This document shows, in pieces, positions 7,506 through 13,703 of a DNA stretch of 15,621 nt. The DNA comes from JBDRGD01 sp043818095 (GTDB lineage Bacteria; Chloroflexota; Dehalococcoidia; Dehalococcoidales; RBG-16-60-22), in contig JBDRGD010000133.1 of assembly GCA_043818095.1 (NCBI GenBank), positions 1-15,621 on the forward strand, written 5' to 3'. The translations under genes were made by a program, and so were the position numbers. Numbering within the stretch: position 1 is the first letter of the stretch; every line of letters starts with the position of its first letter. The notes beneath the pieces are model-generated. The model was not told the DNA's origin and did no database searches. It worked only from the letters and a program-made list of their open reading frames with translations.

Positions 7506-7917
7506 CTTCCGTCCCTTTCCTTTTCTCACCGGGGATGGTTTCTGCGGCCAGCGCCGCGCTGGCTATTGCATACTCCGTCTCGTAAGAAAGACTGAGCAGC
7601 ACCTTTGCGACGTCCCGCTCCCGGGCAAGCCGGGCAAACACGCCGGAAAGCTCCGGCAGCGGCTCACCGTGCTCTCCGTCCCTGATTTCTATCTCCGTCA
7701 GTTTCACGCCGGTCTCCCAGCCGATACCGAAGCATTTAAATATCGCCTCTTTGGCCGCGAAGGTAATGGCGTAATATGCCATGGTATCGGGATGGGCGGC
7801 GGCGCGCTGCTGCTCCCACGGCGTGAAAACCTTGTCCAGGAATACCCTGCCGGAGCTTTCCACAGCGTCCCTGACGCGGGTGATGCTGACAATATCAACG
7901 CCGATGCCCAGTACCAT
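7489..7917 (-). CDS. acpS: Holo-[acyl-carrier-protein] synthase (AcpS)
   Basis: A 142-residue AcpS-type 4'-phosphopantetheinyl transferase, which moves phosphopantetheine from CoA to the serine of an acyl carrier protein. The two Mg-binding signatures are present: GIGVDIVSI with Asp8, and FAAKEAIFK with Glu57 and Lys61. Family length is about 120-130, so the C-terminus (ETIPGEKRKGTEDGYPE) is a slightly longer charged tail that runs into the pta start. I chose ATG at 7917 because the family begins exactly there and because the promoter found upstream would start transcription near 7990, excluding a longer reading up to 8025. The ribosome-binding site is weak (AGAGGT about 12 bases away). It is the first gene of the acpS-pta-ackA-ACP set, so it probably serves the carrier encoded four genes on, and perhaps the housekeeping ACP too. 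Confidence 0.92.
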   Translation of the reverse strand: MVLGIGVDIVSITRVRDAVESSGRVFLDKVFTPWEQQRAAAHPDTMAYYAITFAAKEAIFKCFGIGWETGVKLTEIEIRDGEHGEPLPELSGVFARLARERDVAKVLLSLSYETEYAIASAALAAETIPGEKRKGTEDGYPE

Positions 7918-7996
7918 GCTACCGTCTAGACCTCTGGTCCGGACGCCCCCGGCGCCCGCTACGATGATGCCGGTTTTCCTGCGGGAACTCTGCAAA

Positions 7997-8025
7997 AATC
8001 TAACACTTTGGGGATTTGCTGTCAA
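7997..8025 (-). promoter_or_regulatory. Sigma-70-type promoter for acpS-pta-ackA-ACP
   Basis: On the minus strand, TTGACA (8025-8020) is followed by a spacer of exactly 17 bases and TAGATT (8002-7997). The -35 box is perfect and the -10 box matches four of six bases of TATAAT. Transcription would begin near 7990, giving a leader of about 70 bases before the acpS ATG. No other equally good promoter was seen for the genes to the left, so this is the likely main promoter of the set. Confidence 0.8.
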
Positions 8026-8126
8026 CCCGTGCTCAAGCGCGGTATCGTTCCCGTCCGGATTGGACGCATACCCTTTACGTCAATACGGGTAAAATTATTG
8101 CCGCGGGTATGTTACTATAGTTAGTA

Positions 8127-8132
8127 TATAAT
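8127..8132 (+). promoter_or_regulatory. Possible -10 box for the molybdate transporter gene
   Basis: A perfect TATAAT lies in an AT-rich patch (about 8087-8132) 34 bases before the transporter ATG. No convincing -35 box is at 16-18 bases; TTGCCG at 8098-8103 is 23 bases away. The promoter is therefore weak or dependent on an activator. Divergent transcription with acpS is clear from gene direction. Confidence 0.4.
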
Positions 8133-8166
8133 GGAGCCGAGGACGGCGCAGAGGCGGTAAGCGATA

Positions 8167-9396
8167 ATGGCAGTTCCGGGCTATGAAATCCTGTCCCGCC
8201 GGTTAAATCCGTTCCGCTTTAACCTCCAGGAACTCGGCGGGGCTCTGGGGGACACGGGCACACTGCTGCCCCTGATGGTGGCGTTAATCGTGATAAACCG
8301 GCTGAACGCCACCTGGGTGCTCGTCACCGTCGGGCTGTTTTATATCATCTCCGGCCTCTATTACCGCCTGCCGATACCGGTACAGCCGCTGAAGGCCGTG
8401 GCGGCCATCGCCATCGCTTACGGGCTTTCCAGCAGCGTTATCGGGGCGGCGGGGATAATGATGGGCGTTATCCTGCTGTTCCTCTCCATGACCAACCTTA
8501 TCGCCGTGGTGGTGCGGCTGTTCCCCCGGGCGGTGGTCCGCGGGGTACAGTTGAGTATCGGGCTGGTGCTGCTGCGGCGGGGCGTGGAGCTTGCCCTCAG
8601 CCGGCAGATGTTCGTCAGCGGGAGCCCCCGGATACTCGGGCTGGAGCACTGGCCCGTCGGCGTCATGCTGGCGCTGATGGCGCTGGCGGTCTTTATCCTG
8701 TTCAAGTTTATGCCCCTGAGAAACCGCGGGCAGTTCCCGCCGTCCCTGGCGCTGCTCACCTTCGGCCTGGGAACGGGCATCATCTTCAATACCTTCCCTG
8801 GGTTCGGCAAAATCGGCCCCGCCCCCCCGGAAATCACTTTACCGGCGGCGGCTGACTTCTGGCTGGCGCTGACGGTGCTGGTGATTCCCCAGTTGCCGCT
8901 GACGCTGGGCAATGCCGTAGTGGGCACCTGGGACACTGCCCGGACCTATTTCGGGGAGCGCGCCGCGAAGGTGACCCCCCGGGCGCTGACCGCCTCCATG
9001 GGGCTGTCCAACCTGGCGGTGGGAATGCTCGGCGCCATGCCCATGTGCCACGGCTCCGGCGGGCTCACCGCCCATTACCGTCTGGGCGCCCGGACGGGCG
9101 GGGCGGCCCTCATGATAGGCGGGCTGCTGCTGCTCCTGGGGGTGCTGCTGGGGCATGCCGCCCTGCCGCTTCTTTCCATTATTCCCCTGGCAGTCCTGGG
9201 GACGCTTCTGGCGATTGTCGGCGTCTATCATGCCCTGCTCATCCGCGACCTGAAGGGCTTCGGCAACCTGGCGGTCGCGGGGGTGGTGGGCATCGTAACC
9301 ATCGCCCTCGGCAACCTGGCTTACGGATTCGCGGCCGGCATCCTGCTGTATTACTTACTGGTGCTGGCGCGAAAAGCCGTGAAACCGGCTGCCTGA
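8167..9396 (+). CDS. MOT1/SulP-like molybdate (or sulfate) transporter
   Basis: A 409-residue integral membrane protein with about ten to eleven hydrophobic segments. It carries the hallmarks of the MOT1 branch of the SulP superfamily: ELGGALGDTGTLLPL (22-36), the PVQPLKAVAA motif (71-80), PQLPLTLGNAVV (241-252) and MPMCHGSGGLTAHYRLGAR (291-309). Eukaryotic MOT1 proteins are high-affinity molybdate importers; bacterial relatives are annotated as putative molybdate or sulfate permeases. Molybdate fits the window because xdhC and mocA, both serving molybdenum cofactor, lie 2.6 kb to the right. There is no STAS domain, as expected for this branch. The start ATG at 8167 has GAGG about 12 bases upstream. 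It is divergent from acpS and ends 22 bases before the convergent MFS gene. Molybdate versus sulfate cannot be settled from sequence alone. Confidence 0.87.
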   Translation: MAVPGYEILSRRLNPFRFNLQELGGALGDTGTLLPLMVALIVINRLNATWVLVTVGLFYIISGLYYRLPIPVQPLKAVAAIAIAYGLSSSVIGAAGIMMGVILLFLSMTNLIAVVVRLFPRAVVRGVQLSIGLVLLRRGVELALSRQMFVSGSPRILGLEHWPVGVMLALMALAVFILFKFMPLRNRGQFPPSLALLTFGLGTGIIFNTFPGFGKIGPAPPEITLPAAADFWLALTVLVIPQLPLTLGNAVVGTWDTARTYFGERAAKVTPRALTASMGLSNLAVGMLGAMPMCHGSGGLTAHYRLGARTGGAALMIGGLLLLLGVLLGHAALPLLSIIPLAVLGTLLAIVGVYHALLIRDLKGFGNLAVAGVVGIVTIALGNLAYGFAAGILLYYLLVLARKAVKPAA

Positions 9397-9418
9397 GGGA
9401 CCCGTTCCGGTTCCTCCG

Positions 9419-10651
9419 TTATCCCTCGTCCCCTGCGGATACAGCGGCGGCAAGCGCCCGGCGCCTCATTCCCGCCAGGAGCCAGGTAAAGACCAGCCCC
9501 AGGCCGCAGACCGCGGCGACGAGGAAAAACCCGGAGAGAAAAGTACCGGTAGCGTCTTTCATTATGCCGAGAAGATAGGCAAAGGTGAACGCGCCGAGGT
9601 TGGCGTAAAGATTACCAAAGCCGGCGGTCGTGCCCGCGGTCCGGGTACCCATGACCTCCACCGGCAGGGCGAAAAGCGGGCCGAAATACATTTGCGCGAA
9701 GATGGAGTTCACCGCGATGGCGACCACCACCAGGACGACGTTGTCCAGGACCACCATCAGGGCAGTGGTGACCATGAGGACGCTGAGGGAAACGCCGATG
9801 ACCAGGGTGGGGTTATGGAGGCGGTCGGAGGCGTAGCCGCCGATGAGGTTGGAAGGGGCGATGATAAGCGCCCGCATGGCGATAATCAACCCGGTAATTT
9901 GCAGGGAAAGCCCCTTTTCGTCCACGAGCAGGCTGGGCAGCCAGAAAGCGATTCCCTGCAAGGCCGCCATGCGGATGTACTGGATGGCCCCGCAGGCCCA
10001 CATCAGCCGGCTGCGGAAGAGCTGCAGCACCGCCCGGATATTCACCTCCTGGCGCGGGGCGGCGCGGGGCGACTCCTTCCCCAGGCGCCAGAAAAGCAGG
10101 GCTACGGCGATGCCGGCCAGCGAGAAGACGATGAAGGGGACACGCCAGTCATAGCGGGCGGACAGCCAGGGCCCCAACACGTCCAGGATGACGTTGCCGG
10201 AAAAGCCGCCGACCAGGTACAGCCCCATGGCGGTCGCACGCCTTTCCTTGGGGAACCACCCCGCGATGAGCGACAGTCCGGGAGCAAAGACCAGCGAGCG
10301 GAAAAACCCGGACACGGCCTGGTTTATCAGCGCCTGCCAGTATTCCGTGACCAGACCGAGAGTGAAGGAAAGCACCATAGCCCCGAGCGCTCCCAGGACG
10401 AAGAGCCGCTTCGCGCCGAAGCGGTCCGTCAGGAAGCCCGCGGGGATTTGCATCAAGGCATATGTCAGGGTGCTGGCGGCGGCGAGGGTGCCCCCCTGCG
10501 AGAAGGTCAAGTTCAGATCGGCGCGTATCAGCGGTAAAAAAAGCGCGACCCCTCCGATGGCAAGGGGCTGAAAGCTCTGGCAGATAACGACAAGGGTGAG
10601 ATTGGTGATGCGCTGCCGCCGGAATATGCGGTCTACCGGATTAAGGTTCAT
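9419..10651 (-). CDS. MFS transporter, substrate unknown
   Basis: A 410-residue major facilitator protein with about twelve hydrophobic segments in two halves. Motif A of the superfamily is in the loop after the second helix: GFLTDRFGAKR (72-82). A glycine/proline-rich fifth helix region follows, and a long central loop (about residues 185-215, with RLGKESPRAAPRQEV) separates the halves. The mid-loop and the AGTTAGFGNLYANLG segment resemble carboxylate (hexuronate/oxalate-like) carriers, but this is too weak to name a substrate. I prefer ATG at 10651, where the conserved part begins and AGGAAGG lies 13 bases upstream. A GTG at 10705 would add an Ala/Pro-rich 18-residue extension and cannot be ruled out. 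An extended -10 promoter lies upstream. Confidence 0.88.
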   Translation of the reverse strand: MNLNPVDRIFRRQRITNLTLVVICQSFQPLAIGGVALFLPLIRADLNLTFSQGGTLAAASTLTYALMQIPAGFLTDRFGAKRLFVLGALGAMVLSFTLGLVTEYWQALINQAVSGFFRSLVFAPGLSLIAGWFPKERRATAMGLYLVGGFSGNVILDVLGPWLSARYDWRVPFIVFSLAGIAVALLFWRLGKESPRAAPRQEVNIRAVLQLFRSRLMWACGAIQYIRMAALQGIAFWLPSLLVDEKGLSLQITGLIIAMRALIIAPSNLIGGYASDRLHNPTLVIGVSLSVLMVTTALMVVLDNVVLVVVAIAVNSIFAQMYFGPLFALPVEVMGTRTAGTTAGFGNLYANLGAFTFAYLLGIMKDATGTFLSGFFLVAAVCGLGLVFTWLLAGMRRRALAAAVSAGDEG

Positions 10652-10807
10652 GCCGCCGGTCAACCTTCCTGTTTTCGGGGACGGCGCCACCGCCGCCGGA
10701 GCCACGGGCGGCGGGCGGACGCGTCATCGTCCCGGCAGCTTTCCATACCGGTATCTGTTTCGGGGATTGCCCGTAAAGGTGGTCTCTCACCGTATTATCC
10801 GGTGCAC

Positions 10808-10816
10808 ATTATACCA
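10808..10816 (-). promoter_or_regulatory. Extended -10 promoter upstream of the MFS gene
   Basis: The minus strand reads TGG TATAAT (10816-10808), a perfect -10 box with the TG of an extended -10 element. The -35 position has no match to TTGACA, as is usual for this promoter type. Transcription would start near 10801, leaving a leader of about 150 bases to the ATG at 10651. Confidence 0.55.
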
Positions 10817-10864
10817 CACGTTTCCCCCGGAACTCGTGCCGCCCGCGGGAAAGCGCGGGGTTAG

Positions 10865-10894
10865 TTGCGGCATCCATCCTGAAAAAGTTAGAAT
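10865..10894 (+). promoter_or_regulatory. Possible promoter of the zinc-ribbon membrane protein gene
   Basis: TTGCGG (10865-10870), an 18-base spacer and TAGAAT (10889-10894) form a plausible sigma-70 promoter ending 57 bases before the ATG at 10952. The boxes match the consensus at three or four and five of six positions. The 300 bases between the MFS start and this gene contain nothing else I can support beyond the two divergent promoters. Confidence 0.42.
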
Positions 10895-10951
10895 TAATCT
10901 AGAGATAGTTCCGGCGCAGGACGCCGAATCGGGAGAAAAGGTCAGTCAATC

Positions 10952-11845
10952 ATGAAAAATACCAGGCGCATTCTGCTGTTTATCGTTACCCTTACCGTGC
11001 TGTTCGTCACGGGAGCGAGGCCGCTGGCTTTCGCCCAGAACGAGAACATCCCCACCGGTTTCAGCAACGTCCGCCTGTGGGTCTATCCCGAGTATGACGA
11101 CCCCCGGCTACTGGTCATGCTGGAAGGGACGATTGTGGGGGCGACGGCACCGGCGCAGGTCAGGTTCCTGGTCCCGTCAGAGGCATCAATGTATTCCGCG
11201 GGCTCGATGGACGCCCAGGGGCAATACACCGGCGGCCCGCCCGACCGGAATCCCTCGGAAATACCGGGCTGGGACGAAATCAGCTATACCGTGACCACCA
11301 ACGTTTTCCGGATGGAGTATTACGACCCGCTTATCGTCGGGCAACCGGACAAGACCATCGACTACGAGTTCCGCTGGCTTTACCCCATCTCCGACCTCGA
11401 GGTAATCGTCCAGGAGCCGAAAGGGTCGAGCGACTTCACCGTAGAGCCGGACGCACCCCGTTTCGCGGACGGTGAGGGCTTCTACGCCCACCGGTTCAGC
11501 TACACCGACCTCGATGACCAGCCGCCTCTCCGCTTCCACATAAGCTATTCCCGGTCATCCGCTACGCCGTCGCTGGGTACGTCCGGCGGAGGTGGCGCAA
11601 CGAGTTCGCCGAGTACCCTGCTGGTCATCATCGCGCTCCTCGTTTTCTGCCTCGCCCTTGCCGGATGGTTCCTCTGGGTAAGAAAACCGCAGCCGAAGAC
11701 GAGGGCGGACCGCCGCCGCCTGGATAAATCCCAGGGACGGGGGACCGGCGGTAAGACGCTTTCGGAAAAGTTCTGCAGCAACTGCGGACAGTCGCTGAAA
11801 GACTCCGCGATGTTCTGCCCATATTGCGGAACGAAGCGAAAATAG
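10952..11845 (+). CDS. Unrecognised exported protein with single membrane helix and cytoplasmic zinc ribbon
   Basis: A 297-residue protein of unknown function. It starts with a clear signal sequence (basic NTRR, hydrophobic stretch about 7-28 ending near AFAQ). An outside domain rich in aromatic and acidic residues with a beta-sandwich look spans about 30-205, followed by a Gly/Ser linker, a membrane helix (about 222-243) and a basic stretch. A C-terminal zinc ribbon closes the protein with two CxxC knuckles, Cys275/Cys278 and Cys289/Cys292. The topology places the sensor-like domain outside and the zinc ribbon inside. The segment VYPEYDDPRLLVMLEG (43-58) looks like part of a conserved family I associate with Chloroflexota, but I cannot name it. 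The start has a purine-rich GGGAGAAAAGG site. It stands alone between its own promoter and a terminator. Confidence 0.85.
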   Translation: MKNTRRILLFIVTLTVLFVTGARPLAFAQNENIPTGFSNVRLWVYPEYDDPRLLVMLEGTIVGATAPAQVRFLVPSEASMYSAGSMDAQGQYTGGPPDRNPSEIPGWDEISYTVTTNVFRMEYYDPLIVGQPDKTIDYEFRWLYPISDLEVIVQEPKGSSDFTVEPDAPRFADGEGFYAHRFSYTDLDDQPPLRFHISYSRSSATPSLGTSGGGGATSSPSTLLVIIALLVFCLALAGWFLWVRKPQPKTRADRRRLDKSQGRGTGGKTLSEKFCSNCGQSLKDSAMFCPYCGTKRK

Positions 11846-11887
11846 CCCGGTCCCCGTCACATCGGACCCTTAAAATCAGCTTTACCA

Positions 11888-11924
11888 GGAGGGGCCTCAA
11901 AGAACGCGAAGCCCCTCCCCTTTT
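11888..11924 (+). terminator. Rho-independent-type terminator
   Basis: An 8-bp perfect GC-rich stem, GGAGGGGC (11888-11895) with GCCCCTCC (11911-11918), encloses a 15-base loop and is followed by CCTTTT. It lies 42 bases after the zinc-ribbon protein stop and just before the xdhC promoter. The U-run is short, so termination may be partial. Confidence 0.65.
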
Positions 11925-11934
11925 GCCCCGCACT

Positions 11935-11963
11935 TTGCCGGGAAAGCGCCCGCGCAGTATAAT
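11935..11963 (+). promoter_or_regulatory. Sigma-70 promoter for xdhC-mocA
   Basis: TTGCCG (11935-11940), a spacer of exactly 17 bases and a perfect TATAAT (11958-11963) lie upstream of xdhC. Transcription would start near 11970, leaving a leader of about 34 bases that contains the GGGGGTGA ribosome-binding site. Confidence 0.75.
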
Positions 11964-12003
11964 GCGTGCGGGTAAATCAAAACAGCTCCGGGGGTGAGCA
12001 CTT

Positions 12004-13101
12004 ATGCAGGACGTGATTGAAGCAGCACTCCAGACCGTGGAGAAAGGCGAAAGCGGCGTCATCGCCACGGTGATACGCACCAGCGGCTCGACGCCCCAGA
12101 AACCCGGCGCCAGGCTCCTGATACGCCGGGACGGCAGCACCGTGGGCACCCTGGGCGGTGGTTGCGTGGAAGGAAATGTCTGGCACTCGGCGAAGGAGCT
12201 CATGGAGCAGGGCAGAGGCCCTGAGTACCGGGAATACTTCCTGAACGAAGAGCTGGCCGCGCAGGACGGCCTGGTGTGCGGCGGCACGATGCACTTTTTC
12301 CTGGACCCTGCGCAGGACCGGGAGGACTTCCTCGCCTGCGCCGGAGAGATACGGAAAGCCTGCGAGGGCGGCAGCCCCGTGGTCCTGGCGATGCTGGTCA
12401 AGAGCGCCCCCGGGGGAAAGCCCGCCGGCGCCCGGCTGCTTATCCGCAAGGACGGCAGCACCATCGGCAGCCTCGGCAGCGATGCCCTGGAGACGATGGC
12501 GAAAGAGACCGCTCCCCGCCTCGCCGACTACGGAAAAAAGCAGCTGCTCACCGATGAGAACGGCAACGAGATATTCCTGGAAGGTTTCACCACGCCTCCC
12601 ACCCTGGTGGTCATGGGGGCGGGGCATATCAGCAAAGCCCTGACCAGCTTTGCCGGGATGGTCGGCTTCCGCATCTACATCGTCGATGAGCACCCGCAGT
12701 TCGCCACCGCGGAACGCTTCCCCGAAGCCGAAGGCGTGGTCCTCGCCAGCTTCTCCGAGGGGCTGTCACAGGTGCCCGTCAACCGCAACACCTTTATCGT
12801 GGTCGCCACCCGGGGACACCGCGACGACGACATCGCCGTGGAAGCGGCGTTGCGCACCCCCGCGGCCTACGTGGGCCTTATCGGCAGCAAGCGCAAGACC
12901 CTCCTCATCCACGAGAGCCTCCGCCAGCGCGGCGTCCCGCCGGAAAGAATCCGGGAAATCCACGCCCCCATCGGGCTGTCCATCGGGGCGGTGACCCCGG
13001 AGGAGATTGCCGTCAGCATCCTGGCAGAAATGCTGATGTGCCGCCTGGGCGGCGACGGCAAAACGATGAAACTGGAAAAGAAAGCGGGGGCAACCGATTG
13101 A
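12004..13101 (+). CDS. XdhC/CoxI-family molybdenum hydroxylase maturation protein
   Basis: A 365-residue protein with both usual parts. The N-terminal XdhC_CoxI domain shows TSGSTPQKPGARLLI (26-40), GGGCVEG (51-57) and GLVCGGTM (89-96). The C-terminal Rossmann XdhC_C domain shows VVMGAGHIS (202-210), Asp228, ATRGHRDD (268-275) and GLIGSKRK (291-298). XdhC binds molybdenum cofactor, promotes its sulfuration and hands it to xanthine-dehydrogenase-type enzymes; CoxI and YqeB-like relatives serve other hydroxylases, some selenium-dependent. Cys54 and Cys92 are the conserved cysteines of the family. A second copy-like segment, GARLLIRKDGSTIGSLG (142-158), echoes residues 35-51. ATG at 12004 follows GGGGGTGA. 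Its stop overlaps the mocA start (TTGA). No hydroxylase structural genes are in the window. Confidence 0.92.
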   Translation: MQDVIEAALQTVEKGESGVIATVIRTSGSTPQKPGARLLIRRDGSTVGTLGGGCVEGNVWHSAKELMEQGRGPEYREYFLNEELAAQDGLVCGGTMHFFLDPAQDREDFLACAGEIRKACEGGSPVVLAMLVKSAPGGKPAGARLLIRKDGSTIGSLGSDALETMAKETAPRLADYGKKQLLTDENGNEIFLEGFTTPPTLVVMGAGHISKALTSFAGMVGFRIYIVDEHPQFATAERFPEAEGVVLASFSEGLSQVPVNRNTFIVVATRGHRDDDIAVEAALRTPAAYVGLIGSKRKTLLIHESLRQRGVPPERIREIHAPIGLSIGAVTPEEIAVSILAEMLMCRLGGDGKTMKLEKKAGATD

Positions 13102-13703
13102 GTAAAAACGCGGCAGTCCTCCTGGCCGCGGGGTCATCGGCGCGCATGGGCACCGCCAAGTTCCGGCTGCCCTGGCAGGGCAAGACTCTCCTTGAATATC
13201 AAATCGGCGCCTTGAAAAAAGCCGGGGTGACCCGGATTATCCTCGTCCTGGGATACGAGGCGGAAGCGGCCCGGGCGCTGGTCGCCACCGACCCCGCCGT
13301 CGAAATCGTTCTCAATCCCCGCTACCGCGAGGGCAAGACCACCTCCATCAAGGCCGGGCTGCAGGCCCTCGACCCCGCCCCCCGGAACATCATCGTCCTG
13401 GGAGTTGACCAGCCCCGCACCGCGGCAACATTGCGGACTATCCTGGAGAGCCATGAAAAAGCCGGCGCCCCAGTCACCGTGCCCGTCTGTGAGGGAAAGA
13501 CCGGGCATCCCCCCGTTTTTTCCGCCAGCCTGCTGCCCGAGCTGATGACCATTTCCGAGGAAAAGATGGGGCTCCGGGAAATCGTGCACCGCTTCCGGCA
13601 CGAGACGGAGAAGGTCGCCTTCTCCTCCCCGGAGGTGCTGCTGAACCTCAACACGCCCCGGGACTACGAGCAGGCGTTACGCCTTACCGGAAAGCCCCGC
13701 TAG
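13098..13703 (+). CDS. MocA-like molybdenum cofactor cytidylyltransferase (NTP-transferase fold)
   Basis: A 201-residue nucleotidyltransferase of the MobA/MocA type. It has the nucleotide-binding signature LLAAGSSARMG (8-18) with Lys21, NPRYREGKTTSIKAGL (73-88), the metal-binding GVDQP (102-106) and GHPPVF (136-141). Members add CMP to molybdenum cofactor (MocA), GMP (MobA) or act in selenium-dependent hydroxylase maturation (YgfJ); pairing with xdhC favours MocA or the YgfJ-like role. The start is TTG at 13098, whose TTGA overlaps the xdhC stop. Upstream in-frame codons would run back through the xdhC C-terminus and give a basic, non-homologous leader. No strong ribosome-binding site is seen, as expected for translational coupling. 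The stop codon overlaps the convergent selenoprotein stop by 4 bases. Confidence 0.88.
   Translation: MSKNAAVLLAAGSSARMGTAKFRLPWQGKTLLEYQIGALKKAGVTRIILVLGYEAEAARALVATDPAVEIVLNPRYREGKTTSIKAGLQALDPAPRNIIVLGVDQPRTAATLRTILESHEKAGAPVTVPVCEGKTGHPPVFSASLLPELMTISEEKMGLREIVHRFRHETEKVAFSSPEVLLNLNTPRDYEQALRLTGKPR

Noticed and set aside
7918..8025. Longer acpS reading starting at 8025
   Set aside because: It begins at the -35 box of the promoter at 7997-8025, and the AcpS fold begins at the ATG at 7917.
9378..9418. Bidirectional terminator between the convergent transporter genes
   Set aside because: AACCGG/CCGGTT can pair but the loop is long and there is no T-run on either side.
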